DNA from: Augochlora pura
Taxonomy: Eukaryota > Arthropoda > Insecta > Hymenoptera > Halictidae
Assembly: GCF_028453695.1 (NCBI RefSeq)
Contig: NC_135777.1
Coordinates: 11,211,714-11,275,713, forward strand
Length of the DNA: 64,000 nucleotides
Direction: 5' to 3'
The notes under the pieces were generated by a model, which ran no database searches, was not told where the DNA came from, and was given only the letters and a program-made list of their open reading frames with translations. A program made the translations under genes and the position numbers. Shown here in pieces: positions 12,779-25,054 of this stretch. How positions within the stretch are numbered: the stretch's first letter is position 1; each line of letters starts with the position of its first letter.

Positions 12779-13700
12779 TGTGCCTTAAGAAAAAATGTAT
12801 AAATTTGTGGGAAACCTCAAGTTGAATGACAGGTGACAATGCTACAAATAATGTTAGTACTAATCAATTCATGAATTTAATAGCCCTTCGTTCAACAAAG
12901 AAATTGTGTATTCGAATAAATTAGTCTACAATAAAGAATTATCCAATTTCTCTTACGTAATAAATTACTGTGGAATCGATAAATTGGTTATGTACGTTTC
13001 AATAAAAATACTCTAACAAAACTTATAAAATTATACTATTAAAATTACTATTAAAATCAGTAATTATTAATTACTATTACAATCATTTGAAGTAATATTT
13101 TATTCTTACTTTTTATATAATGGACAGTTCAGTACCAATCGCCGACGATGATCACCTTGAAATACGTAATAAGTTATAGAGTGTCTCTTCACCTCTGTTA
13201 CGTTGTACGGTTGTAGAAAAGGGTCATCTCTATGCTTCTGTTCGATTGGTCAAATTTAAAATTATAACAATTCACGTTGTTTGATAAGCTTTATTCCAAT
13301 ATTAATTAGGAACCACATTCAGTCATATCGATTACAACATTACAATTGATAAAAGAAATATACTGTTTCTTCTTGTGAATCTCAAGTATTTACAATAATT
13401 TTTTTAACAATACTTGATCCATGTAATTATATGTGCTTCGTAAATATACCTTTCTACAATATAGCACCTTACAAATAAGTCGCTTTCAAAATTTTGATTT
13501 CTTCAAGTGCAGTATTTTTATTTTCCTTCATTCAATGATCCAAATATTCTGTATTTCATTCGAAGCACTAACGCGTTTCGTGATACTGGTACGAATGCTC
13601 CATCTATCTATTCGTGAACATTGACTGAAACACCGCTCTAGCGGCAGAATTGTCGTACACCAACCAATCAGGTTAAGCAATGTGCAAAGCTTGCCGCCGA
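12779..13700. other. AT-rich spacer between ATPsynCF6 and the large plus-strand gene
   Basis: No coding frame is convincing here. The left part must contain the ATPsynCF6 5' UTR and promoter, and possibly an upstream non-coding exon. The right part should contain the promoter of the large gene that follows. No TATA box or other decisive signal was recognised. Confidence 0.4.
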
Positions 13701-13965
13701 TTGGACGGTGACACGTTTCTGCGGGGGGTGGGGAGGTGGATCCCGCTCTTGGTTTCATTCATGAACGCTTGGACTGCAGCCATAATACATTTGTAATCTG
13801 TATTGTGTACGGGTACACCGCGTTAGTGGTGCCGATGTGCGTGTCCCTCACAGTTGTACACGTGATTCTTGTTTTGTGTTCGGTTCACTTTTTGTGTTTT
13901 TCCTGTGCATTATTCGGCCGCTTGACACTGTTGCATTCCTCATTGGATTTTACGTCGGAAAACAG
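13700..13965 (+). other. Possible non-coding first exon of the large gene (pnt-like)
   Basis: The segment ends GGAAAACAG|GTAAGC, a strong splice donor at 13966. It lies just right of the compact gene cluster and upstream of the first coding exon, whose acceptor is at 20288. It contains the TTCATTCATG motif (13754) that recurs in this locus. A 44-codon hydrophobic frame inside it is probably fortuitous. The 5' limit is a guess; only the donor is directly visible. Transcript data would decide. Confidence 0.35.
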
Positions 13966-16793
13966 GTAAGCGAGCAGTTAACCTGCGCGCTCTCCGTGTG
14001 CACGTAGCGCGCGAACGCGAATCTTCGAAACTTTTGAACAAACTGAATCGTGTGATTAACAATTTGCCAGCGAATGGACGTCGTGAAAATGAGACGAAAA
14101 CTCGTTGTAGTTTGTTTCGACAGAGTAGAATAGAGTGTATCGTTGAGAAAAGTGTACGCCTACGTATGGGCAGGCCTATATTTATTTTGACGGAGGGTTC
14201 ACTAGCTACTTTGCATCCCACGGACAATCGGAAACGCTGACAAGACGAATACTATGATCTCGAATTCATGCACGTAGAGACACATCTGTTGCGCACATCG
14301 TTTGACAGGTTTTCGGTAATATGTTTCTGTCTGCTAAAACATCGAATACATTGCATTTTTACTCTATATTGCAGTTACTCGTTTTGATTCGATCTTACGT
14401 GCATTCTTTCCTAAGGCTGAGTAATAATTGACACTATTTTTTATACACAGCAGCTACATAAAGTACACAGCGTCTACAAACAATCGTGACGTCCTCTATA
14501 AGTATCCTGAAGTTTATCTTGCGTCATGACAACTGTGATTTATATCTCAAGTCGATGTTAAACACATACCTTTTCGAGAAAAATGCATTATACAACTTCT
14601 AGAGGGTGTGATGTCGGTCTATTCGAGGATCGGTGTTTATGATTTTTGTACTTCCAACAAAGCTTGTTTGCAACGAAGTGGAAACTACGATTTTTATAAG
14701 AACATTTCGAAGATTAGTTTGTGTCTTTGTAGGTATCGATCGAGTATCGATCGCAAATATCGTGTCGTTTGCGATAATCATATCTCATCTTGCGTCACGT
14801 ACAATTTCGACTTATCGTTCCGACGTAGAAGTGTTCTGCAGAATTTTTTAACCGCTGCTTCTTTTCAAGTAAGTGATTGACTTTTCTTTGTGTTACGTAG
14901 AAAATGACTGGTCAAATTTTTTTCAATAATAATCGAGAACAATGAGATACATTGTACGAGAATCCGTTGTATGATTAATGAAGGAACGTGCTACGTAATA
15001 GTTAGATAATTAATTTCCATGACGATCTTCCGCGTGTTCGTGTTGGTAATAGTACTAACCGCAGTAGTAACTGGTTCCACGCAAAGTATATCAAAATCTA
15101 CACGTAGTTCTTTATCTCAGCTGTCGAGAAAATTTCCGACGAATTTCAATTTTTAATTCTTTAAAATTCTTGAAAATTGAACTAGCAACTGTAACTTTCA
15201 AAAGAGTTTCGAGAAGGGGATTGTAGACCAAGAAAGGCATGGCCACTGTGGTCTAATGCAAGACCATAACCGACCGCTGATTCAAGGCAATAAAAATGAA
15301 CAATCTCGATAAAAATGTGCGGTCAACATGGCGACTGTACAAGACTACGTTTTCAAATTTATTTGAATATATTCCACGCTCAGATAAACAGTTTCTGTCG
15401 GGTCTGGATTCAGTTTTTATACGACGCCTGCGTAACATATTTCGCCGGTAACGCTTGTAGGTAATATTTCCGTCGAGCAGCATTTGAAACGCGTACGAAG
15501 ACGAGAGAGAAAAAGGGGAGGGAGTAAGGGGGCGAGAGAGGGCGGCGCGGGTGCGCGATGCGTTGAAGCGAGAGGGACAAAGTGCGTTGGACAGTGTGTA
15601 AGTTAAGCGTGTACACGAGGGGGATGGGATGGCTAGCCTGGCAATTTAAAAAAGGAACGCGATGCCCTCGGTGTTGGTGGGTCGAATGGTTTTTGTACAC
15701 TTTCTCGGATCTCAAGGAGCACGGCATGGCAACGTCGCGACCTACCATGCTTCCCTCGTTTGTCTTCTCGGCTGTTTCTCCTCTGCCATAGACGCGACAA
15801 ATATCAAAGACCAGAAGACATACCGCTTTGACAAAGATGCCCGTGAACTATCTCGAATCGGGACGAAGTGTGCGAATGAGAGAAATAGAAATAGATAGGA
15901 GAAGGAAAGCGCAAGAAAGGCGGGAGAGAAACCCGTTGATCGTTTTAGAAGAAGAATTGTACGTTTTCTCGGAAACAGGTCGATGTTAATCGTTTAGATC
16001 GATTGTTCGAATATGTTTGCAAAGTGTTCACGGGTCCCGTAACCACTGCATACACTTATTTGTATCGAAACGATCAGCTATCTAGAATCAATAACATTCT
16101 TTGTTAACATGGATGCTAAGGTTCAAACACTCTGAGATGAGTGGTTGTTTTCTGAAGACAAGAAGGGTCGGCGGAAGGAGCGAAGGAAATTACCGTTAAA
16201 AAGGAGGTACTCGGTTTAAATGAGTTCGAGAGTCAAGGGCACATCGAGATTTTTCCCCGTATGGGTTCGTCGTGGGTGCACGGGTCTCGCATACGGGTCC
16301 AGGCGTCCTATGACCTGCAGGAACGTCTGCCCGCATATGGAAACCCAACGGCAGAAACTCCAGAGATATTATATCGTTCCTCCCGACAGAGTTGAAACAA
16401 TAGACACTTGAACTCTTCGAAGAACAGACCCGTCTCTCTACACGGTATCCCAGAAAAACCAACCCGAGATTCATCCTTCTGTCTGAACAGGACACTTCTC
16501 CCGAGCCACGCTTTACAATTTCCCGATAGCACTATTTTACATTTTCTACCCATATATTTCGTCGAAACAATCTCGTCAGATTTAATTATAGGTTAAAAAT
16601 ACACTAGCGATGTCGGGTCAGTTTGGACGGAATGTAAAATCGTATTATGCGCCTAAGTTACAAACGGTTACAGATAATAAGAATAATCGATAATGTTAAT
16701 AATAATAATAATCGCAGAAGGTTAGTAGATGTATCCCTATGTTCCTTTTCTCTTGCGTTCCGCATATCTTGCTGGGATAATTATAGGATAGGT

Positions 16794-16901
16794 CAGTGGT
16801 TCTCAAACTTTTTCCTTCAAGATAAAAATTATATTTTTACAGAGAAGTTTGTGCAGAAATTCAGGGCTGCTCCCCAAGATTGTTCGCATTGAGAACCGCC
16901 G
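16794..16901. mobile_element. hAT-like MITE candidate
   Basis: The left end is CAGTGGTTCTCAAAC. The reverse complement of the right end is CGGCGGTTCTCAATG, sharing GGTTCTCAA. This is the classic terminal sequence of many non-autonomous hAT elements. The element is 108 bp with no coding capacity. The flanking 8 bp do not form a clear target duplication. Confidence 0.45.
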
Positions 16902-17540
16902 GGTTCTCGTGAAAGGTTCCACACGGTAGTAACAATAATAATAGAAGAGCGTTAGTTTCTATATCCGTTTTTAAGAATTCTATACATACTGTATGGTCGT
17001 TGATTCGCCTTTACGCGAGTCTCGCTAATATCATCTTTATTACTTGATGATAGCGACGAGGTCGAAGCCACGGTTTTATTCTCAATGTACCGAGTGCATA
17101 CACGAGACATCTGTGCTTTCTTGCGCGTCTCCTGCTCGGTCCCGGCTGTCTCGGTCCTCGAATTTATGGTCGGAAAATGTAAAACCTTTCCGCGGTCACA
17201 AACTCGTCTAATGTTGTGCGTCTAGTTTGCTCTGCGTGTCCTCGGTATTCCGGCCGGGAAAGCTCGCCGAGTGAAACAAAACCAGAAGCGTTACTGACTT
17301 TACCCACCGTATCGAGCGATCTTTTCTTTCGCTTTCGTTGCTCCGGAAAGCCAGGTAGACGCATCCGAGTAGAAATCGCATGCTTGTGTTGTGTTTGCGC
17401 GGAAGCCGGTCGGACACTTTAAACGCCGATCGTGTCCCGCCTTCCGACTGACTACAGATTTCGAGATAGAGCGGAAACGCGTGAAAACCGGCCCCGCCGA
17501 AAACAGCATCTGAACCGCTGTCTATTCATTCCCTAACCGT

Positions 17541-17897
17541 TTAACCCTCTGAGATTGCTGGTACTTTGTATCAGAAATTTTGCAATGTCATGCTAAATAC
17601 AGTCCAGTCGTTTTTCAAAAGAAGTACACACTGGCCGCTCTTGATGCTCGATAGTTCTAATGTAAAACTTTTGCAAGACGCAAAGCAACTTTACATTTCC
17701 AATTTGTTCAGCAATTAGCGGTAGATAGTGCGTTTACGGCAACAATGAAAACGGTGAGAATATCAGAAAAATTCAAGGCCACTGTTACATTATTTTTAAC
17801 ACACTAAAATGATTCCAAGTAACGCTTGAATAATCCTGCATAAGGATTTGCGGTCTAATAATAAGTTTCCAAGAAAGTATTGTTTCGGAAGGGTTAA
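17541..17897. mobile_element. Decayed TTAA-ended (piggyBac-like) element
   Basis: The left end is TTAACCCTCTGAGATTGC and the reverse complement of the right end is TTAACCCTTCCGAAACAA. Both share TTAACCCT with only partial similarity further in. The length, 357 bp, suits a MITE. TTAACCC alone occurs by chance in DNA of this size, so confidence is limited. Confidence 0.35.
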
Positions 17898-19947
17898 CCA
17901 GTTAGAAGTGGATTATCGTTGCGTTCCACGCTGGTAACTTTTAATTTTCTTATCTTATCACTGGCGATACTTGTTGTGGGAAGCATTCATAATATGAATA
18001 TTAGTACGAATTACCTGGAACACATGTTTATTGCAGGGTTAACAAGCGTTCGAGCATTCGTTACAATCGTTAACAAGCGAAACGTTTTATCTTGCCGATT
18101 GCCCCGTGATATTCGTAATATGCGTCAGTTGACTTCGAAATCGTCGTTACGGGTTCTTCCCGCGTGTCGCGCAATAAATTGGTTTATCGTTGCGAGGATT
18201 GCGACAATCGATAAAGCGTGGCGATGCGACCACGAAGATGAGTGTCGCGATATCGAAATCGGTCGACGGAACGCTTTTATACTGCATAGCCGATGGTCCC
18301 TTCGTTTAATAACGGGAAAGTTGGAACTTTGCAATAAATACATCGGTGTTTTTCCCTCGTGGAATACGATCGCTGTTTAGCTAGAACATTGTGGAACACT
18401 TTGGAAATCCCGTCAGATAAGTGAATCGGTCGCAACTTCTTTGTCGTAACGGATCGATAGCAGCCTGCTCGACGATAAGAATTGTTATCGGCGCGATCGC
18501 TTCGCTTATTAGTAATGCTCTTGCCAAAAACAACGCCGAAACCACGGGGGAGCGGAATCGCGATCTCTGGCCGAGTTCAGCGAGTGTTTTCCATCACGTT
18601 TGCGATCTGAAACCTCCGGTGCTTATCGATACACGTTTCCTGAGAATTCGGAAGTTTATTCGTGCGTTTCCCGCGCCGTTTCCGAATCGGAGAATCTCGG
18701 TCCATTATTTCTTGATGGAGTGGCTGCTGCATCTGGTTCGAAAACCCATTGAGCCCCGCCGATAGAAAAGGGGATGTGTATCAGTTTCTCATAGAAGAAA
18801 CACCTTGCGCCGACCGACACGGACAGGGTTAAAAACCAGAATTTCGAAACGCTTTGTACAGGCGAGCAAATTTTGCCCGCGCCTAAAGAGCCGTGAGAGT
18901 CGATGGCACCGGTGTGCTCGTGCACTTTTCCACCTACCATCTGTCGTTCGGGCTTCTCCAGCCGGAGTAACCTGATCTTGGTAGAAACCAGGGTTCGAAA
19001 ACCTCCTACGTACGCTATGGGGCCTGCGGTTCGCATCCCCTTACACTCAACCTTCGCAAAATCGCGCATGCATGTCTTGCTCGTCTGAATACGGTATAAT
19101 ATTTGCCTCCGGACAACAATTTTCATTGCAGAATTTTCTTTTCCTCGTATTTCGTCTATTCCGTTGGATCTAATTCTGTTCTCATTTTGCAAGAATGTTG
19201 GCGCAAGTCTATAGTTTCTTGAAATGGTCTGTAGACCATTTCGAGAAATCTAGAGGCGTGATGTTTCGCGCATTTCGGAAAACGGAGGGTGGGTCGTTCG
19301 ACGTCATCTGCCGGAGAATTTATTGTACAGGTTGCAAATAAAAAGGGAGCGTCTGGTGATTTAGCATCTCCAGACCTGCTCAGAACCGCGGTTCGTTGAA
19401 CGTCTGTTCTTAAAGCGACCCCAGTTAACCGTCCGCACGGAAAGTTATGCTTTTCACGTGCGGCCACCCGCCTAAATATGAAATTTACACGCACGCGTTC
19501 CGAACGAATTGTCTGTATCGCAAACGCCGTGCAATAAATGCCTCTCAGGGATACATAAGGGAATTTATTTAGGAACGGGGCGGGTACCAGCACTGAGGAG
19601 ACTAATTGGCAGAGAATTCAATTCCTGACGCGTCCACTGCCAAATCGAGATTTCGTTGGCCTTCGTTCTCGGCTTCCTAGTTGCAAACTTTTCTTTCACA
19701 AGAAACTAACTTTAAATCGCGCTTCCCTTTTTCCATATCGCGGCACATGTTTTGGAGTTGGTTTTATTGTAGTTTGTATTTGGAAATTATAAATCACATT
19801 TTTTTTTCTTTTTTTTTTCTTAGTGGTTTTACGTCGCATCAGCTGCAAGACTGTTAGCGACCAAATCACATTCTAATGACATTGATCACCGATGACCTTG
19901 AGATTCATCATTGTGTCTCTAATAAGCAAAACATTCTGTAAATTCTA

Positions 19948-20095
19948 AATCATCTTGACAGGCTACAAGAATGGTGTTTGTTAAATGAATTGTCCCCCGA
20001 TCTAGATATGTGTCATATTGTTAGATTTTTCCATTCGTACTGCCTTCATTTTGTACTAAAAGTTTGTTTTCCCGTGAATAAATGAATAAGTAAGG
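19948..20095 (+). mobile_element. LINE relic: reverse-transcriptase fragment with 3' tail
   Basis: The plus strand reads N-H-L-D-R-L-Q-E-W-C-L-L-N-E-L-S, then C-H-I-V-R-F-F. This is the thumb-proximal segment of Jockey/I/CR1-type reverse transcriptases, usually (L)xxLxxWCxxNxLxxNxxKC. It is soon followed by a decayed (TAAA)n-like 3' tail (gaataaatgaataa). The motif-to-tail distance is too short for a full element, so this is an internally deleted relic. Poly-T and gtggttttacgtcgca lie just upstream. Confidence 0.6.
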
Positions 20096-20288
20096 ATTAT
20101 CGACTCTACGCGAGTTTTTCTCGGATAGAATTTGGGAATCTCTTAACGACGAAGGATTGAGAAAGACAGATGGTAATTGCTCCCGAAAAATTGGGATGAA
20201 ATGTACACCGCGCGATGCGAGAGAGGGAACAATTTATCTGTTGAGTAACTTTTGATTTCTCGACTGACCGATTTCGCTTCCTTTGCAG

Positions 20289-20398
20289 CCGAAATGGATA
20301 TGGAATCCCTGTACGACTACGGGGACGAGGAACAGGACTTCTACGAGGAAAGTCCCGGCACCAGGAAGGGCTACCCGATCGATCACAGATCCATCAAG
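20289..20398 (+). CDS. pnt: First coding exon of a large gene, probably Pointed (ETS factor), P2-type N-terminus
   Basis: The acceptor cctttgcag ends at 20288; the ATG is at 20294-20296 after CCGAA; the donor AAG|GTCAGC is at 20398/20399. The exon codes 35 residues in phase 0, beginning MDMESLYDYGDEEQDFYEES and ending HRSIK. It is highly acidic, Tyr-rich and very likely disordered. GC-rich third positions stand out from the surrounding intron. No stop precedes the splice site, and the frame continues cleanly into the exon at 31549. I link it to pnt because the combined N-terminus resembles hymenopteran Pointed proteins as I remember them. Pointed is the ETS effector of EGFR/Ras/MAPK signalling. 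The diagnostic PNT and ETS domains are outside the window. The exon itself is well supported; the gene name is moderately so. Confidence 0.65.
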
Positions 20399-21555
20399 GT
20401 CAGCGGATAAACACCCTTCACTCGTTTTCGGTTGAGAGCAAGCGGAAGGAAGAGTCGCTCGAGAGCGTCCGAGTTTAAATTTAAGCGAGATCCCACAGGT
20501 GAAACGTAATTTACACGGGGTCTAATTTTAAAGTGGGTCGAGCAAATTCGAAATAGCAGTTTTCTCGGCGAAAAGTGCCCGACACCGCGGCCATGCTCAC
20601 CGGACTTCCTTCTGCCAGCTCTCGACGCGTTGTATATGTATATGTTTTGTATGTGTCACGCGATATGATTTTAGTGAACAATCGACAGGCGACTGAGCAT
20701 ATTTGGTTGACTAGGGCAGTGAATACTGTTGGCTGACCAATTGCTATTTGTCGTCGAGTAAAGCTTATTTCATTTGTCCATACCCTTATTTTCTTTATCT
20801 TTGAATAACAATTCGTATGTAGTTCTATTTCGGTTATTTTTGAATAGAAAAATCCAATTTGCCTTATTCGATAACTATAAAAAAGGTACAGAAATTGTTC
20901 GTGCCAAAGCACCAGGCTTCACTACCTTATTTGTTTGAGCGGTTAAACGGTTTCGTTGTAATTCTTGGACCACGAGGCGCGAAATAACAAAGATCGACTA
21001 AAAGTGTCCGCTTGGAGGTGCCCGTTCGAAAGTACAGACGGTCCGGTAAACAGAGAGAGGGACTATTTATAATTGGATATTCGGGGCTCGTTACTCTCTG
21101 ATATCTCGATCGCTTTAGCTGCGGCGTCCGATTGTTGCGAGCGCATCGACGTTTCTCTTAAAAAAAAGTCTAAAGGCGGTGCAGGATCATTGGTGCACTC
21201 TCGATTCATTTCTATTTCGAATTATTCGAAGACGGTCGAATCAGGGTCACTTGGTATATCGTTCCGTTTTAGAAATCGTTAATTAACCCTGACCGGCGAT
21301 CCGTTAGCGAGGGAAGCTGGTCCGGTCCGGTCCGGTCCGTTCGAAATAGGCCAATCCTTCTCTATTTTCGCGGTGATAGTTGACGTTGGCAGCCGGCATT
21401 GCTGTTGGCAGCGCTCGGATTGTACGAGTGCCAGTAACAATTCGTTCTGCTCGGTGCTCTCCGACTTCGCCTCATGAATGAACGTAGAGCAAGCGGCTCA
21501 TTCACCGTCCCCTCAATTCCCCTCTGACCTCGCGTGGTCACCTAACTTGTCTAAC

Positions 21556-21557
<2 letters not shown>

Positions 21558-21595
<38 letters not shown>
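21558..21595. repeat. (CT)n microsatellite
   Basis: An uninterrupted CT run of about 38 bp sits inside a 250-bp pyrimidine-rich block and continues as imperfect CT to about 21,780. CT/GA runs bind GAGA factor in flies; a regulatory role here is inference. Confidence 0.9.
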
Positions 21596-21601
<6 letters not shown>

Positions 21602-24560
21602 TTCTCTCTTCTTCCCTTCCTCTTTCTAGTTCTCACCATTCTTTCTCGCGCGTCCCTCCGTGCTCTTGTACTTTTTAGTTTCACTCCCTCGCTCGGTCCA
21701 TCCGTTCCTCTTTGTTCGCCGCTCTCCTTCTCTCTTCATCTCCCCTCCGTCTTCGTTCTCTTTATAAGACCTCTTCCTCCTACTTCGTGACTCTTTTGCT
21801 CCGCAGAACGAAGAGACGCTCCTCTAATCGCAATAGATAACGCATAGAAACGACCAGCTGTGATAACGTGGACTGGTGGGCCGACACGCAACTCTATGAT
21901 CGTACAAAGGATATCTCTGCTGCATGTGGATGTTCAGACTTGCCGAATCATTTCTGAACTAGCATCAACATCTTGCTCTCCTTGTACGGTGGGCTATCCT
22001 AAAACGAATGCTACATCGCATAGTTCCTAAAAGTAAATCATATTAGTGAGGCAAACGAATATGCTACAACATACACGGAGGAATAAAATAAATGTAGAAT
22101 CGATGATTCTTCTTTTTCCCTTTAAATTCATCCGGTGCTGTCTGAAATCATCATAATTGGTAATAACTATGCTGTATATTTGGTGACAATATTCGGTTTA
22201 ATCAGGGTTCTGTATTATCTGAGGTGCTTTGAACTTTACGGTAGGCTGCTCGATTATTCGAATAAGTTCCAAAGACATCTACGACAAACATTCACTCAGT
22301 ATCAATCAATGAATCTTATAACAAATGGATGTTGTAGCGACCGAGGTTTTACATCAAATCAGTTCGTTTTGTTCTGTGTCTATTCCGTACAGGATCAGAG
22401 CAGAAATATTGTGAAATCATCCGGAAGCGAATGCAATAAAAGGGAAGGCATAACGCGATATTGTTCGAAAGCGAAAGGGACATCGGGAAGAAACGGAAAG
22501 TCGAGGCTCGTTAAAGAGGAACGGGATGCAGCAGAGGCTGCAGTGGCGGTAGCTGAAACAGAAGTAGAAGCAGGGAGGAGCCGCAGCGAGAAGAAAAGAG
22601 CACGCGTGTGCACGGCAGCCGTTCGGCCGGCTCGGGGGAGGAGAGAAAGGAGAAATCTAAGTCGCCAGAAATAGCATCCCTTCTCGCGTGGAGCGGCCTC
22701 TCGGAGCTTCTGCATGCGTCGCTCGTTCTAGTCGGATGCACCGTTGCCTCACCTACGTCACACGACGCACTCTACCGATCACCGTGTCTCTCTTCCCACT
22801 CTTCCTTCTCCTCCCTCTCCGCCCTCTCTTTCTGGCCTGACTCGTTTCTTTTCATTACCCAGAGGGCTGACGGGAAATAACGTCGTTACATAATCTGCCA
22901 GGCGATCGCCGATGCGCGTGCGTTAATTGAACAAGAGAACCTCGGACGTTACTCAAGCAAAATTGAATTTTTCGGAACGGACGTCTGCCGTACGTACTTG
23001 GAGGTTTACGTTGAGGCTGCACGAAACTGCGGAAGCAAAAGCAGGATGCCAGAGATTGCGTTACGCGTAATTCAATGAACCACGGTTCTTGAAGGCGAAC
23101 CGCGAGACTCGGGGGAAGATCCGTTTCGAGTAATTGGGAATAGAAATTGAGAAAGATTGAATTTTACTGGAGGAGAATTGAAATATTAGGGACGATGTTA
23201 CCTGCTTGTAGAAACGCCACGCTGTAGGTAGGAAGGAGGAAGTAATAGAAGCGATTTCGAAGCTGATTGATGGCAGAGAGGGGGCCAGTTGTAAGCAATT
23301 ATGGACTGAAATGGCGGTGTTGGTCGGCATCGATTCAGGATTAAACGATTCGGGCGTGGTGCATCCGTTTCCTTTCCTAGGTTCCCGTGGCATACCGATC
23401 ACGCTCGTTTTCCCGTGACCGTGCTCGCTCGTCGATCCGATCGCCGGATTTATATCGGGTACGTCTTCGAGAGTGTTCGCGATCGATTTAAAAAGCAGCC
23501 GCGAAAACGTCTTTCGCCGTGTCCCGGCTCGTAAGCTTGCATGCGCACGCGATACTTCCACTGCGAATGTTCATGCGAATGTGTTCAGTCTGGTCATTAA
23601 ATTTTACTGAATCACATCGATTTTCAATGGATTTTACCGTAAAATTTCCTGGCCATCTGTCGATGAATATTAATAAGAGGAAAGCAGGACAGCTGTTGTT
23701 CGTCGCGCGCAGGAACTGGCCACTTGGCCGCGCGCTCTTCCACCGGAAGTCCTCCGCAGAACTCGCCGAAAAGCGATCCCTTCTTCATCCGATATATCCA
23801 GATTCATTTACTTTACTTCGAAGATGCATTCTTGAATGTTATTACGGAAATCTATCTCATTGTCTTCACTTTTTTTCATCGTCACCGTCCAATGTTGCTA
23901 ACTGACTAGATTGATCTTCATTCGCGTCTCAGGAACTTGAGTAAAATTTCTACCGTTAACGGGAAATTTAGTTCGACGAAGTAAACTAAAACCCTGACGC
24001 TGTCCATCCAATAAATTAGGACATTTTGCTTTACTTAAAAAAGTGCTGAAGAAAATTGCTGTCCTCTCAATTCCTAGAGAATTTTCTCGAACTATTTTGC
24101 CGGGACTTGATTCAATCGTTCTCGATTGAAATCTCTTACATAAAAGATCATAATTATGACAATGGCACGAGTTATTTAACATCGTATCGTCAACGATGAA
24201 TTGTCAATAACTTGTGTCTACTCGATGGTGTTATACCTGACAGAGTAAATAATTTCAATGTTATCGAATAGAGGAAAATTTAGAACGGAATAATTCGAGT
24301 GAACATGTTACCATCGAAAACGTTGCGAAATCATGGATCAAGGAGTTCCTTGGAAGTGGCGGTTCTAAGTACGTATTTTTGTTAGCGGATCGATCGATCC
24401 ATTGATCCCGAAGGGACACGGTTCAAGTAGCTAGAAATAAACCGGACCCGCGGTGATAACCTTTGCGTTTTCGCCGTGAGTCCGGTAAAACCGGGTATTT
24501 ATATCGCCGGCCGACCTGGCGGAAGAATTTTTAATCACGCGTGTCTTCTGTCATTCATTC

Positions 24561-24669
24561 GCGGATAATAATGATCCGCGTATAAATAGTCGGGAAGCGA
24601 TGAATGGCGGCCATTGCGTATTCATAGCCGCTTTTGCCATCGATCGGTTCGTCCCGGTTGTGTCGTCAG
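24561..24669 (+). promoter_or_regulatory. Possible alternative promoter with TATA box and short exon
   Basis: TATAAATAG lies at 24581-24589. Directly before it is the inverted repeat GCGGAT-7nt-ATCCGC (24561-24579) and a TCATTCATTC motif (24551). About 80 bp downstream is the donor-like GTCAG|GTGAGT (24669/24670). Together these could be an alternative first exon, but no transcript evidence is available and each signal alone is common. Confidence 0.2.
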
Positions 24670-25010
24670 GTGAGTTCGTCGGTTTCCTTCGTGGATCTTC
24701 GACGATCCTGGAACGAGACAATGGAGGAAGGAACACCGAGGATCGTTTGTAGAATTCATCGGCGGACGCAGACGTCCGCGAATATTAAGGGAGTCGTCTG
24801 AACGGTAAAATATTCATGTTTCATCGAAAACGGATAACGACGCCGGGCCGGTTTATTCATGGAAAGAACGTTCGGTTTCCCGATGCACTGTATACATAGT
24901 TGTCTCGTGGTTTTTCGTCGACAATGTTACGAGCGCGAGACACACGCTGATAAACACGCCGATTAATCGGCTCGTCGAGCATGTTCCGGCGATCACAAGA
25001 ATTGCAACGT

Positions 25011-25054
25011 TCTCCTCCTCCTCCTCCTCCTCCTCCTCCTCCTCCTCCTCCTCT
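25011..25054. repeat. (TCC)n microsatellite
   Basis: About 14 perfect TCC units, followed by imperfect units to about 25,080. The translated frames are low complexity (poly-Arg on minus), which explains a spurious open frame. Confidence 0.9.

Larger units (their letters stand above)
13966..20288 (+). other. Intron / 5' non-coding region before the first coding exon
   Basis: 6.3 kb without a supported gene. It is GC-rich around 15.5-16.5, 17.1-17.5 and 18.1-19.6 kb, where several open frames overlap on both strands without recognisable proteins. It holds a GA-rich tract near 15,500-15,545, a hAT-like MITE (16794-16901), a TTAA-ended element (17541-17897) and a LINE fragment (19948-20095). Confidence 0.4.

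Noticed and set aside
13736..13969. Hydrophobic frame in the putative first exon (MCVSLTVVHVILVLC...)
   Set aside because: It arises from GT/TT-rich UTR-like sequence, ends at a splice donor, and no continuation was found. It is treated as non-coding.
18656..19593. Minus-strand frames of 178 and 145 codons
   Set aside because: No recognisable family. They lie in GC-rich intronic DNA with overlapping frames on the other strand and no coding-like splice pattern.
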